A DNA stretch of 56,526 nucleotides from an uncultured Oscillospiraceae bacterium (GTDB lineage: Bacteria; Bacillota; Clostridia; Oscillospirales; Oscillospiraceae). The DNA lies in the NCBI GenBank assembly GCA_944385475.1, contig CALWXJ010000029.1:1-56526 (forward strand), in the 5' to 3' direction. The notes under the pieces are model-generated. The model was not told the origin of the DNA. It worked only from the letters and a program-made list of their open reading frames with translations, and made no database searches. Made by a program: the position numbers and the translations under genes. This document shows positions 1-8,541 of this stretch, one piece after another (the first letter of the stretch is position 1; each line of letters begins with the position of its first letter).

Positions 1-885
1 ATGGATCCCATTTCCATTCTGGTGTCTTTGAATGCAGCGTATATCCCCCAGCTCCAAGTGATGTTGACCTCCATCTACTGGAACAATCCCGGGGAGCAGT
101 TTGATCTCTATCTGCTCCACAGCGGAATCCCGGAGTCCGCTCTCTCCCCTGTGGAGCGCCAGTGCCGGCAGCTGAACTATCCCTTTCACCCCATTTTGGT
201 GGAGGATTCCCTCTTCGCTGATGCCCCCACCACCAGGCAATACCCCAAGGAGATGTACTACCGCCTGCTGTCGGGCTCCCTCCTGCCCGGGGATCTCAAA
301 CGGATCCTCTACCTGGATCCCGACATTTTGGTCATCAACGCCCTAAGGCCCCTGTGGCAGACAGATGTGAGCCGCCACCTGTTCGCCGCGGCAGCCCATA
401 CCGGCAAGACGGAGCTTGCCAACAGCGTCAATCGCCTGCGGCTTGGAACCAAGCATGACTATTACAATTCCGGCGTCCTGCTGATCAACCTGGAGGCATG
501 CAGGAAGTATATCTCCTCCCAGCACATCTTCCAATATGTGAAGGAGCACGGAAAAGAGATGCTGCTGCCGGACCAGGATCTTCTCAACGCGCTTTACGGG
601 GACTGGATCCTGCCCCTAAACGACGCCATCTGGAACTATGACGCCCGGAATTACAACACCTACCGCCTGGCCAGCTCCAGCCAGTACAATATCAACTGGG
701 TGATGCAGCACACGGCGATTTTGCATTTTTGCGGCAAGGCCAAGCCCTGGAAACCCGGATATCTCTACCGGTTCGGCATCTTGTATCTGCATTACGCCCA
801 AATGACCAGCCGGTATTTTGACACGGCTGAGGAAAGCGGATCCCATCTCTCGCCACCGGAGAACGGGGCTTTGCCGATTCTTTAA
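1..885 (+). CDS. Family 8 glycosyltransferase
   Basis: A 294-residue GT8 (GT-A fold) enzyme, expected to move a sugar from an activated nucleotide donor to a cell-surface glycan or glycolipid in the cytoplasm. The metal/nucleotide-sugar DxD motif is visible as YLDPD (residues 104-108). The C-terminal GT8 signature H-x-x-G-x-x-K-P-W lies at residues 242-250 (HFCGKAKPW). The N-terminus (ISILVSLNAAYIPQLQVMLTSI) is a typical GT8 beginning, so the ATG at base 1 may be the true start, but the contig begins there and no ribosome site can be checked. It ends just before two hairpins that act as terminators. Donor and acceptor cannot be read from the sequence. Confidence 0.85.
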   Translation: MDPISILVSLNAAYIPQLQVMLTSIYWNNPGEQFDLYLLHSGIPESALSPVERQCRQLNYPFHPILVEDSLFADAPTTRQYPKEMYYRLLSGSLLPGDLKRILYLDPDILVINALRPLWQTDVSRHLFAAAAHTGKTELANSVNRLRLGTKHDYYNSGVLLINLEACRKYISSQHIFQYVKEHGKEMLLPDQDLLNALYGDWILPLNDAIWNYDARNYNTYRLASSSQYNINWVMQHTAILHFCGKAKPWKPGYLYRFGILYLHYAQMTSRYFDTAEESGSHLSPPENGALPIL

Positions 886-895
886 AAAACAGGGC

Positions 896-927
896 AAGGG
901 CCCCGGGACAACTTGTCCGGGGCCCTT
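896..927 (+). terminator. GC-rich hairpin after the glycosyltransferase gene
   Basis: Arms AAGGGCCCC and GGGGCCCTT, with a bulged extension to GGACA/TGTCC, begin 10 bases after the stop codon. No long T run follows, so this hairpin probably works together with the next one. Confidence 0.55.
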
Positions 928-942
928 CCCTGATTTATTCCC

Positions 943-975
943 AAAGCCGCCCCGGCGCTCCCGGGGCGGCTTTTT
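943..975. terminator. Intrinsic terminator between convergent genes
   Basis: A 13-bp perfect stem (AAAGCCGCCCCGG / CCGGGGCGGCTTT) is followed on the plus strand by TTTTT. It lies between the convergent glycosyltransferase gene and the CmpB-like gene, whose stop codon begins at 975. Confidence 0.85.
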
Positions 976-1979
976 CATCCAGACTGCTGGGGCGTTTCCT
1001 CCACAAACTCCAAATTGGCAAAGATCTTCTGCATCCTGGCATCCGGATAATGGCGGTCCATCCACTCTTCAAAGGCGCTGTGAGGAGGATCTCCCTCCCT
1101 GCGGTCAATCCAGCGCAGCACTGTGGCGGCAGTCATAAAGCTGTTGAACACCATAAATATCAGCAGCACCCAGGTGAGGGGCTTGCCGATCTTGTTGGGG
1201 ATCTTCAAGATCCACTTTGCCGCCCGGGGATATATCTCCTTGATCCAAAGCACCCCCAGGACTCCCCAAAACAAGGAGTACACAAGACAGATCCGCCCAT
1301 TGAGGTTAAAGGGCATATTGCTGTAATCCCAGGAGGTGGAGCCAAGCACCGTCTCCTGGAACCAAGAGCAAAGATACTCGATCACGCTGCCGATGACAAA
1401 GCCCCCCAGAAACGAGAAAAAGGGGTTTCGGTTTCGATAGCGGTACAATGCCGCGGACAGCGCCCATGCCCCCAGGCCATAGACCAGATTAAAGGGGCCG
1501 TAGATCAGCCCCACTCGGCTTTCATAGTGCCCCCGGGTGATGAAGCACCAGGCCACTTCCACCACCACGCCGGCAAAGCAGCCCATAAAAAAGATCCAAA
1601 ACAGCTTGTAAAATGTAATCCCCTGGGCAAAGTGGCGGCTTTTCTTCTCCGCAAGGTCGATCTGGGCATTGGTGGGCGCCGGTTTAATCAGCCGGGGACG
1701 CCGCATTCTCCGCCCCCTTTGGCGGGACTCCCGCAGCTGCGTCTCAATTTCGTCTGCCAGCTCCGCACAGCTCCTGTGCAGCTTTTGATGCAGCTCCCCG
1801 GCCCGTTTGAGGCTCTCTGCCTCGCTTTTCAGGGTGCTGCCCAGGCCCCCCTCTTCAAAAACGCCCTCTTCCGTGTTGGCAGCGAGCTGCTCCAACTGCT
1901 GAGAGACGATTCGCCGGGTGTCTTTTTCCAGCACCGTCATGTGTGTTTCCATGGACGAAAACCGCTCTTCCAGTTTCAC
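975..1979 (-). CDS. CmpB-like membrane protein with N-terminal coiled coil
   Basis: 334 residues. The first ~110 residues are charged and heptad-like (a probable coiled coil, SMETHMTVLEKDTRRIVSQQ...). About five membrane segments follow in the pattern of the putative ABC-transporter permease family CmpB (PF06541): FWIFFMGCFAGVVVEVAWC, SRVGLIYGPFNLVYGLGAW, FFSFLGGFVIGSVIEYLCSW and later helices. The family's function is not established. I chose the GTG start at 1979 because it has a GAGGAGG ribosome site 10 bases upstream (1990-1996) and leaves a normal leader after the promoter at 2067-2095. A longer TTG-started form reaching 2054 would begin almost on the promoter and adds an arginine-rich tail. 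Confidence 0.7.
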   Translation of the reverse strand: MKLEERFSSMETHMTVLEKDTRRIVSQQLEQLAANTEEGVFEEGGLGSTLKSEAESLKRAGELHQKLHRSCAELADEIETQLRESRQRGRRMRRPRLIKPAPTNAQIDLAEKKSRHFAQGITFYKLFWIFFMGCFAGVVVEVAWCFITRGHYESRVGLIYGPFNLVYGLGAWALSAALYRYRNRNPFFSFLGGFVIGSVIEYLCSWFQETVLGSTSWDYSNMPFNLNGRICLVYSLFWGVLGVLWIKEIYPRAAKWILKIPNKIGKPLTWVLLIFMVFNSFMTAATVLRWIDRREGDPPHSAFEEWMDRHYPDARMQKIFANLEFVEETPQQSG

Positions 1980-2066
1980 CTGCCACTGTCCTCCTCGTAG
2001 TCGTATCCGGTTTCGTTCCCGCCGGGCGTTCCTGGCCCGACTCCGGTGGAACAAAGTCCTTTTCCT

Positions 2067-2095
2067 GTTATACCACAGCCGGCAGGCAAGCGCAA
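2067..2095 (-). promoter_or_regulatory. Sigma-70-type promoter for the CmpB-like gene
   Basis: On the minus strand TTGCGC (2090-2095) and TATAAC (2067-2072) are separated by 17 bases. Read by eye from consensus. Confidence 0.55.
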
Positions 2096-2384
2096 CGCCA
2101 GGGGTGTGGGAGCGCCTTCAGAATGGGAGGAACTGGCCCTTGCCAGCCTGCCCGCCTCCGCCTATAATCAATGTAACCCCGGGGAGCTCCCTGTCCTCCC
2201 CTTCCCCTGATGCCCCTGGCCCCGGCCGGGGCCTGCGCCGACATTCAGGGCCTGCTTTCCGGATATTTCGGGCACCTTTCCAACCATGACACATAATTTT
2301 TTCTCCCAGAGTGAGACGCCGCGTCTTTCCCGGACGTTCTCCTTATAAACGCCATCTTTGGAATCACGACAGGAGGCGAAGGCG
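2096..2384. other. Intergenic region before the sigma factor gene
   Basis: Nearly 290 bases between divergent genes. Apart from a self-complementary GGCCCCGGCCGGGGCC (2218-2233) and a TATAAA at 2344-2349 that could be a -10 element, I see no gene, RNA or repeat. Confidence 0.4.
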
Positions 2385-2912
2385 TTGCTGACCATATATC
2401 TTTTGACACTGGAGAGCGAGGCGGACCGGGCGCGGTTCACCCGGCTTTATCAGGCCCACGAAAAACGGCTCTACGGCGTCGCCCTGCAGATCCTCCGGGA
2501 CCCCACTCAGGCGGAGGACGCCGCCCAGCAGGCCTGGCTTCAGGTGCTGCGCAGCTGGGCGAGGGTGCGGGGCCTCTCCTGGGAGGAGGCGCAGAAATAT
2601 CTCGCCGTAGCAGCAAAGAATGCGGCGCTGGATCTTTTGCGGAAGGAGCAGTGGACCTCCTCTTTTCCGGAGGAGTGGGACCCCCCTGCCCCGGAGTCAG
2701 GGGAGGGGGAATACCGCTATCTCGTGGCACTGATCCGCTCTCTTCCATCCCCGTACCGGCGAGTACTGGAGCTGAAATTTGTTGAGGAGCAGACCAATCA
2801 GGAAATCGCCCGCCGCCTGGGTCTGAAGGAGTCCACCGTCTCCACCAAGGTGCAGCGGGGGCGAAAACTGCTGATGGAGGCTATGAAGCGGGAGGGATAT
2901 TGCTATGGCTGA
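2385..2912 (+). CDS. RNA polymerase sigma factor, ECF-like
   Basis: 175 residues. Region 2 is seen as FTRLYQAHEKRLYGVALQIL followed by the acidic DPTQAEDAAQQAWLQVLRSW, with KNAALDLLRKEQ at its end. Region 4 is LPSPYRRVLELKFVEEQTNQ then the helix-turn-helix EIARRLGLKESTVSTKVQRG. It would direct core polymerase to a small regulon. The start is TTG at 2385, giving MLTIYLLTLES, because AGGAGG (2371-2376) lies 8 bases upstream; the TTG at 2358 has no ribosome site. Its stop overlaps the start of the next gene by 8 bases, so the two are translationally coupled, as is usual for a sigma factor and its membrane anti-sigma partner. Confidence 0.88.
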   Translation: MLTIYLLTLESEADRARFTRLYQAHEKRLYGVALQILRDPTQAEDAAQQAWLQVLRSWARVRGLSWEEAQKYLAVAAKNAALDLLRKEQWTSSFPEEWDPPAPESGEGEYRYLVALIRSLPSPYRRVLELKFVEEQTNQEIARRLGLKESTVSTKVQRGRKLLMEAMKREGYCYG

Positions 2913-4076
2913 GAGATCCTCTTTTGACACGATGCTGTCCCAAGCCCTGATGGAGGCCGTCTGGGAGGAGTACTGCCAGGCCCCGGAGGACGAGGTGCTC
3001 CCCCCCCCTTCTCCCAGCGGTATCTGCGCTGGCGGACAAGGCTCCTCTCCTCCCCCTTCGCCGTGGCAAAAAAGCAGTTGCGGCCCCTGTGGGTCCGGGG
3101 TCTGCGGGCCGCAGCCTGCTTTTTACTGGTATGCGCCCTGGCTCTGGGATCCTTGATGGCGGCCAGCCCTGTGGTCCGGGCCACCGTGCTGAACTGGCTG
3201 CGGGAAATCTCGGGGGATGATGTTTTCTATTATCAATGGGAAAAAACCGGTCAGGCGGTCTCCCCCTCCTACCGTCCCACCTGGCTGCCGGAAGATTTTG
3301 TTATCACGGATGTCCAATCCAAGGGTGCCCATGACTGGTGGAATTTTGAAAGCCAGGATGACAGCGCCACCGGCTTGACCTGCGCCTGCTTCGGCCCTGC
3401 TTCCAACGGTATCGGGACCTCCCTGCAGGATGCCCAAGACATTCGAAAAACCGTTACCATCCAGGGCCGGACCGCCGACTACTATGACACCGGCACCACC
3501 CGCCTTCTGGTCTGGGAGGATGCGGAGGGAAACCTTCTGTATGTCTCCTCCTCGGGAGATGTGGAGAAGGCGGAGCTCATGAAGGTGGCCCAGAGCATGA
3601 CCCCTTACCGCGACGCCTCCGCGTCTTACCGCCTGGAAACTGTTCCGGAGGGCTATGAGCCGTTTTGGCGCTATGAGACATGCGGGGCTATGCAGGAGGA
3701 GTGGATCAAAGACGGAACCGTCCTCACCTGGATGTACGTCACCGATCCCATCTGCTGGTGGCAGGTGCCGGAGAGGGCTTCCGAGGCCCTCTCCATCCAG
3801 GGCATGGGGGCACAGTACTGGGCCAGTGAAATCCCGGAGGAAGCCGATGACACCGTCATCACCGTCAACGGCCAGACCATATCCGGGAGCCAGACAGTGG
3901 AGGTGGGGGGTGTATCCATTACCTCCGGTACCGTCCATGGCGTGGAGGAGTCCGGCATCCTCACCTGGGAGGATCCAGAGAGCAACACGCAGTTTTTCAT
4001 CAAGGGCGCGGTGTCAAAAGAGGAGCTTTTGGAAATGGCCCAGAGCATCACGTCCATAGCCCTCCAAAAGGATTGA
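2905..4076 (+). CDS. DUF4367 membrane protein, probable anti-sigma partner, broken at a C9 tract
   Basis: The ATG at 2905 begins MAERSSFDTMLSQALMEAVW, a typical N-terminus for sigma-linked regulators. Nine C residues at 3000-3008 shift the frame. From 3009 another frame continues smoothly (FSQRYLRWRTRLL, then KKQLRPLW) into one membrane segment (ACFLLVCALALGSLMAA) and a long exported part with two similar units, YRPTWLPEDFVITDVQ... and YRLETVPEGYEPFWRYE..., each ending in a KxELxxxAQS segment. This is DUF4367 architecture. A -1 slip (or one extra C) on the tract restores a ~390-residue protein; as written, an internal start at 3063 gives only the membrane and exported part. It probably holds the upstream sigma factor at the membrane until a signal releases it. 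Confidence 0.65.
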
Positions 4077-4147
4077 TGGCCCTTGTAAAGGCCTCTTTCT
4101 TCCCCCTGCTCCACGGCTTTTAGGCTGCCAAACATCTGGAAGCATAT

Positions 4148-4192
4148 AAAAAGACAAGGGCGCGCCTTCTTGTTCGCGCCCTTGTCTTTTTT
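4148..4192. terminator. Bidirectional intrinsic terminator
   Basis: A 17-bp stem (AAAAAGACAAGGGCGCG / CGCGCCCTTGTCTTTTT) around a 10-base loop, with T runs on both strands. It separates the sigma operon (plus) from the alr gene (minus). Confidence 0.9.
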
Positions 4193-4242
4193 GTTTTTCC
4201 ACTTTCAAGGCCCAGCTGCCGCCGGGTCTTCAGGGGCCCGGT

Positions 4243-5403
4243 TTACCCCTCCTGGTGGAGATATACCCGGGGCACCCGGGGACGGATGTTGCAGGTAACA
4301 GAGCTGGGACCCAGATCCAGGGGGCGGAAGATCCACTCGCAGGGGACCTCCCCATCCTGATCCCGCCCCAAAAGCAGCACCTCGTCCTCCTCCTGAATAT
4401 CGGGGAAGTCCGTCACATCCACCATGAACATATCCATGCACACCCTACCCACCACCGGGCAGATATGGCCCCGGATGGACACCCGGCCCAAGTTGGTCAG
4501 CTGCCGCATATATCCGTCTGCGTCTCCGGCGGTGATGACCGCCAGGCGGGTATCCCGCCCGGTCACTGCCAGGCGGTTATAACTGACGGCACTGCCCTTG
4601 GGCGCCGGGCGGATGAGCCCCACCCGGGCTTTCCAGGTCATCACCGGACGAAAGTCCACCTTGCGCAGCTTGGCGCTCTCCGGCAGAAGGCCATAAAGCA
4701 CCGTGCCGGCACGGCACATGTCCAGAGCAAATTCCGGACAGTTCACGGTGGCGGCGGAGTTGGCACAATGCCGCAGGCCCGGTTGGATCCCCATGTCCGA
4801 AAGGCCCTGACACACCTGGGAAAACCGCTGAAACTGCATCTGGGTATAGGCCTCGTCCTCCTCCCCATGCAGGTATGCGCTGGAGAGGTGGGTAAAGATC
4901 CCGGTGACCTCCACGCCCTTCATTCCATAGGCCTGGGCCGCCTGGGAGATGGTCTTGTCAATATGGTTGGGATGGCACAGATATCCCACACGGGTCATGC
5001 CCGTATCCAGCTTCAGATGGGCCTGCACCGTCACCCCCGCCGTCTGGGCCGCAGCAGCCAGGCGCTGGGTATAGGCGGCGGAGAGCAATGCCTGGGTCAG
5101 CTGGTTTTCCGCCAGCTCCCCCGCTCTTTTGGGGGATGTCCACCCCAGGATCAAAATGGGCTGACGGATACCGGCTTCCCGCAGTTCCAGTCCCTCTTCC
5201 ATGGTGGCCACCCCAATCCAGTCCCCAGGGAAGAGGCCCTCCAGAGCCCTGGCCACAGGGACTGCCCCATGGCCGTAGGCATCGGCTTTTAAAACGGTCA
5301 AAAGCCGTCCCCCCGGCGGCAGGAGGGAGTGGAGTTGCCGGCAGTTATACCGCAGGGCATCCAGGTCGACTTCCGCCCAGCAGCGCCATGTGGATCGATC
5401 CAT
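4243..5403 (-). CDS. alr: Alanine racemase-family PLP enzyme, divergent active site
   Basis: 386 residues, fold-type III PLP racemase. The PLP lysine sits in LTVLKADAYGHG, the catalytic-tyrosine segment is AVSYNRLAV, and GRVCMDMFMVDVTD matches the usual GRVCMDxxMVDV. The C-terminus PRVPRVYLH is canonical. Two conserved segments are altered: the usual GYADGY is AGDADGY, and the usual INYExxCxISPRVPR reads PSSVTCNIRPRVPR, so the tyrosine known as Tyr354 in the Geobacillus enzyme is Ser. It probably racemises alanine for peptidoglycan, but another small amino acid is possible. The start has AAGGAGG 7 bases upstream. It stands alone behind the terminator of the transporter gene. Confidence 0.85.
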   Translation of the reverse strand: MDRSTWRCWAEVDLDALRYNCRQLHSLLPPGGRLLTVLKADAYGHGAVPVARALEGLFPGDWIGVATMEEGLELREAGIRQPILILGWTSPKRAGELAENQLTQALLSAAYTQRLAAAAQTAGVTVQAHLKLDTGMTRVGYLCHPNHIDKTISQAAQAYGMKGVEVTGIFTHLSSAYLHGEEDEAYTQMQFQRFSQVCQGLSDMGIQPGLRHCANSAATVNCPEFALDMCRAGTVLYGLLPESAKLRKVDFRPVMTWKARVGLIRPAPKGSAVSYNRLAVTGRDTRLAVITAGDADGYMRQLTNLGRVSIRGHICPVVGRVCMDMFMVDVTDFPDIQEEDEVLLLGRDQDGEVPCEWIFRPLDLGPSSVTCNIRPRVPRVYLHQEG

Positions 5404-5435
5404 AACACGCCTCCTTCTTTTGTCTTAAAAAACGG

Positions 5436-5477
5436 GCGGAGGCCGGCCAGCTAAATACTTAGCGTGCCGGCCTCCGC
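5436..5477 (-). terminator. Terminator downstream of the NhaC-type transporter
   Basis: 12-bp stem GCGGAGGCCGGC / GCCGGCCTCCGC. On the minus strand it is followed by CCGTTTTTTAAG. It lies between the transporter gene and alr. Confidence 0.85.
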
Positions 5478-5532
5478 TCGTATGCAAGCGTCGGACAATC
5501 AAACTGTAATGACAGGAAGAACTCGCAGCTTC

Positions 5533-6906
5533 TTATTTCTTCAGTGCGATAACTTCCTCATTCTCATCGTACATCTTGATGCCTTCCTTCTCTTCCTTCG
5601 TCCGCATCAGACCGAACTGGATGGTAGCGAGGGAGACCACCGCCAGGATGTACACATAGAAGTTGGCACCCATGATGGCAAAGGGAGACAGCTCTGTCAA
5701 AGTGATGCACAGCAGGATCTGACCGCCATGGGGGATGATGCCCTGAACAATGCAGGAGAAGATATCCAACAGGGAGGCCATCCGCTTGGGGGCAATGTTA
5801 TGCTCTGCGGCAAGGGGCCGCACCAGGGGAGAGGCCATCAGGATGGCAATGGTGTTATTGGCCAGGGCCAGATCGAACAAAGACACCATGCCGGCGGTCA
5901 TGTACTCCGCGCCCTTGCGGGTCTTGACGCGGCTGACCATCTTGCCCACCATCCAGTCGATGGCGCCCAGCTCCTCAGCAACACCGCCGATGCCCCGCAT
6001 CAGCAGCGTCACGATGCAGATCTCATACATGCCGGCCATACCGTTGGTAATGGCCTGGGCAAAACCAGGAAGGGTAAACGCTCCCGTAGCAAAGCCGATA
6101 ACGCCTGCCACAATTACGCCCGCCAGCAGCAGCACAAACACGTTGCAGCCAGTCAGCGCGAAGACCAGAATAAAGAGATAGGGGATGACCTTGACGATGT
6201 CATAGGAGAAATCGCCGGTCAGCTCTGCGCCGGGGCTGACAATGGTCAGCAGGACCACTGTCACGATGGCGGCGATCAGGGCCATCAGGCCGTTCATCTT
6301 GAACTTGTCCCGCATCTCGCAGCCGCAGCCCCGGGTGGCGGCGATGGTGGTATCGGAGATCATGGAGAGGTTGTCGCCGAACATAGCGCCGCCCAAAACG
6401 GAACCAATGGCGATGGCCATATTCAAATTGGCACCCTCAGCCACTGCCACCGCGATGGGGCCGATGGCAGAGATCGTGCCCATGGAAGTACCCATGGCCG
6501 TCGCGGCAAAGGCAGAAATCAGGAAAATGCCGCCCATCAGGAACTGGGCCGGTACCAGGCTCAGGCCCAGATTTGCCGTGGCCTCCACACCGCCCATGGC
6601 CTTGGCCACGCCGGAGAAGGCGCCGGCCAGCAGGAACACGGCGATCATGATCATGGTGCCTTCATTGGCCATGCCTTTGCAGAAGGTATCCATCCGGTAC
6701 TCCAGGTTGCGCTCCTTGCCGCCCATCAGCATGGATACCAGCAAAGCAGCCACCAGACCCGTTACACGGGGAACCTGTTTAAATGCGTCGCCCCCCAGGC
6801 CCATAGCCGTATAGAAAAGGCCGCTGCCCAGGTACACCAGCAGGAACACTATCAGCGGGAAAAAGCCTTTCCAACCATAACTTTTCTTCTTGGTTTCCAC
6901 AAACAT
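5533..6906 (-). CDS. NhaC-superfamily antiporter, probable amino-acid (methionine?) transporter
   Basis: 457 residues with about 11-12 membrane segments. The NhaC signature GAMFGDNLSMISDTTIAATR is intact, followed by GCGCEMRDKF; other conserved parts are AATAMGTSMGTISAIGPIAV and the late GIIPHGGQILLC. Members exchange Na+ or H+ for each other or for organic solutes, and an NhaC-superfamily branch (MetT) has been proposed to import methionine. It lies 265 bases downstream of a methionine gamma-lyase-type gene on the same strand, which favours import of a sulfur amino acid for that enzyme. The ATG start follows GAGAGAGGAAGCG. Substrate is inferred only from the neighbour. Confidence 0.8.
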   Translation of the reverse strand: MFVETKKKSYGWKGFFPLIVFLLVYLGSGLFYTAMGLGGDAFKQVPRVTGLVAALLVSMLMGGKERNLEYRMDTFCKGMANEGTMIMIAVFLLAGAFSGVAKAMGGVEATANLGLSLVPAQFLMGGIFLISAFAATAMGTSMGTISAIGPIAVAVAEGANLNMAIAIGSVLGGAMFGDNLSMISDTTIAATRGCGCEMRDKFKMNGLMALIAAIVTVVLLTIVSPGAELTGDFSYDIVKVIPYLFILVFALTGCNVFVLLLAGVIVAGVIGFATGAFTLPGFAQAITNGMAGMYEICIVTLLMRGIGGVAEELGAIDWMVGKMVSRVKTRKGAEYMTAGMVSLFDLALANNTIAILMASPLVRPLAAEHNIAPKRMASLLDIFSCIVQGIIPHGGQILLCITLTELSPFAIMGANFYVYILAVVSLATIQFGLMRTKEEKEGIKMYDENEEVIALKK

Positions 6907-7171
6907 CGCTTCCTCTCTCTAAAAATGATTCACACAGATTCGCGCGGGTTCGAAGGGATGCGGGGTTCTCATCTACTCTTGTACAGGTTTGACAAGCACG
7001 CCTGGCAAATTCGACTTTTGACTCCGATTCAATTGTGCCGGCTGGGAATCCGCTGCCTGTTTTTTGAGAGGTGTTTGCGGTACCCCCCCTCCCCACAGAC
7101 CTGCGGAGAGGGAGGGACGCCAAACCTATACAAGCAGATTTTTATGGAATTCGCGGAAGATCTTTTTAAAA
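6907..7171. other. Intergenic region between lyase and transporter genes
   Basis: 265 bases, no convincing ORF. It contains an imperfect G/C-rich hairpin (about 7085-7117, CCCCCCTCCCC against GGAGAGGGAGG) without a T run. I found no clear promoter or riboswitch, so co-transcription of the two genes is likely but unproven. Confidence 0.35.
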
Positions 7172-8395
7172 TCAGATGGCGGCGAAAGCCTGCTCAAAGT
7201 CGTTGATGAGGTCCTTGGCAGACTCCAGGCCCACAGACAGGCGGATCAGGCCATCGGTGATGCCGGCAGCCAGGCGGTCCTCCTTGGACACGCCGGCGTG
7301 GGTCATGGAGGCGGGGTGCTCGATCAGGGTATCCGGATCGCCCAGAGACACGGCGATGGCAGGAATCTTCAGGTTGTTCAGGAGCTTCTTGCCAGCTTCA
7401 AAGCTGCTCATGCCCTTGACGTCGTCAGCCAGCTCGAAGCTCACCATGCCGCCGAACATGCCGTTTTCCATCTGACGGCAGGCCAGCTCATGACCGGGAT
7501 CGCTCTCCAGGCCAGGATAATACACCACCTTGACATAGGGGTTGGCATCGAGATACTTGGCGATGGCCATGGCGTTGTCGCAGTGCTGCTTCATACGCAG
7601 AGCCAGGGTCTTCATGCCCCGCAGCACCAGATAGCTGTTGAAGGGAGAGGGCGGGCAGCCATTGATCTTGGTCATGCACTTGCCCCGGACCAGAGCCATA
7701 TCAGCGGCGGAACCCACCACGATGCCGCCCAGAGCGTCGCCGTGGCCGTTGATGTACTTGGTGATGCTGTGCAGCACGATATCAGCGCCCAGCTTCAGAA
7801 CATGCTGAACAGGAGGGGGTGCGAAGGTGGCGTCCACCACTACCCGGATGTTCTCGCCGGCAACCTTCTTCACAGCGGCCACGTCCGTGACCTTGATCAT
7901 GGGGTTGTTGGGCGTCTCGAAATAAATGATCTTGGTGTTGGGCTTAATGGCGGCCTTCAGAGCCTCCAGGTCAGCGGTATCCACCCGGGAGACCTCGATG
8001 CCCAGGGCAGGCAGGTTGGTGCTGGCCACAGCATCGGTACCGCCATAGACGGAGGTATCAAAAATGACGTGATCGCCGGTCTGCAGGAAGGCCAGCAGCG
8101 TGGAACCTACAGCGCCCATGCCGGAAGCGGTGGCCACTGCGTCCTCGCCGCCCTCCATGGCCGCGCACTTGAGCTCAAAGGCCCGGGTGGTGGGGTTGCC
8201 GCTGCGGGAATACACGGGATGATAGCCGGGCACCTGCTTTGCAAACTTGGCAGCGCCCTCCTCCACGGTGTCAAAGCAGAACGTGGAGGTCTGATAGATG
8301 GGGGTGGCCAGGGCGCCGTACGCGGGGTCATGGTCCTGTCCAGCGTGGATGATCAGGGTTTCGAAATCGACGTTGCTGTAATCAATTTTGCTCAT
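7172..8395 (-). CDS. PLP-dependent C-S lyase, methionine gamma-lyase / cystathionine gamma-lyase type
   Basis: 407 residues of the Cys/Met-metabolism PLP family. Motifs: TPIYQTSTF, the phosphate-binding YSRSGNPTTRAFE, SGMGAVGSTL, and the PLP lysine in HSITKYINGHGDALGG. The last resembles methionine gamma-lyase, which cleaves methionine to methanethiol, ammonia and 2-oxobutyrate. However, the lyase's characteristic cysteine (YGCT) is glycine here (VYGGT, residues 116-120), as in cystathionine lyases, so the preferred substrate is open. The start at 8395 was chosen for its GGGAGGT ribosome site; longer forms add a hydrophobic non-family tail. It has its own promoter with a palindromic site at the start point, and a probable amino-acid transporter lies downstream. 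Confidence 0.85.
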   Translation of the reverse strand: MSKIDYSNVDFETLIIHAGQDHDPAYGALATPIYQTSTFCFDTVEEGAAKFAKQVPGYHPVYSRSGNPTTRAFELKCAAMEGGEDAVATASGMGAVGSTLLAFLQTGDHVIFDTSVYGGTDAVASTNLPALGIEVSRVDTADLEALKAAIKPNTKIIYFETPNNPMIKVTDVAAVKKVAGENIRVVVDATFAPPPVQHVLKLGADIVLHSITKYINGHGDALGGIVVGSAADMALVRGKCMTKINGCPPSPFNSYLVLRGMKTLALRMKQHCDNAMAIAKYLDANPYVKVVYYPGLESDPGHELACRQMENGMFGGMVSFELADDVKGMSSFEAGKKLLNNLKIPAIAVSLGDPDTLIEHPASMTHAGVSKEDRLAAGITDGLIRLSVGLESAKDLINDFEQAFAAI

Positions 8396-8432
8396 TTCAT
8401 TACCTCCCAAAATAATCATGAACATTATAAAT

Positions 8433-8449
8433 ATCAGACATCCTATGTC
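8433..8449. promoter_or_regulatory. Palindromic operator candidate at the lyase transcription start
   Basis: ATCAGACATCCTATGTC, containing the inverted repeat GACAT-CCT-ATGTC. It begins just downstream of the -10 element of the lyase promoter. 14 of 17 positions match a site at the start point of the KARI-like gene (13199-13215). Confidence 0.5.
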
Positions 8450-8453
8450 CAAT

Positions 8454-8482
8454 ATTGTATTCCTCATCCCTCTTTTTGTCAA
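8454..8482 (-). promoter_or_regulatory. Strong sigma-70-type promoter for the lyase gene
   Basis: On the minus strand a perfect TTGACA (8477-8482), 17-base spacer, and TACAAT (8454-8459). The leader to the ATG is about 50 bases. Confidence 0.8.
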
Positions 8483-8541
8483 TTATAACAAACGACAAGA
8501 GGAGTTTTTATTTTTTATTGGAATTCACAACAAATCTGTCC

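Noticed and set aside
2168-2440. 90-codon minus-strand frame before the sigma factor
   Set aside because: It overlaps the sigma factor start and ribosome site and has no recognisable motif.
6940-7020. Possible tRNA because of a GGTTCGAA-like string
   Set aside because: No cloverleaf arms or acceptor stem could be built around it.
5464-7206. 580-codon plus-strand frame across the NhaC-type gene
   Set aside because: Antisense shadow with His/Gln/Gly-rich content; the minus-strand transporter has clear family motifs.
8396-8453. SAM or T-box riboswitch before the C-S lyase gene
   Set aside because: The leader is only about 50 bases and holds a DNA-type palindrome, not a riboswitch core or terminator.
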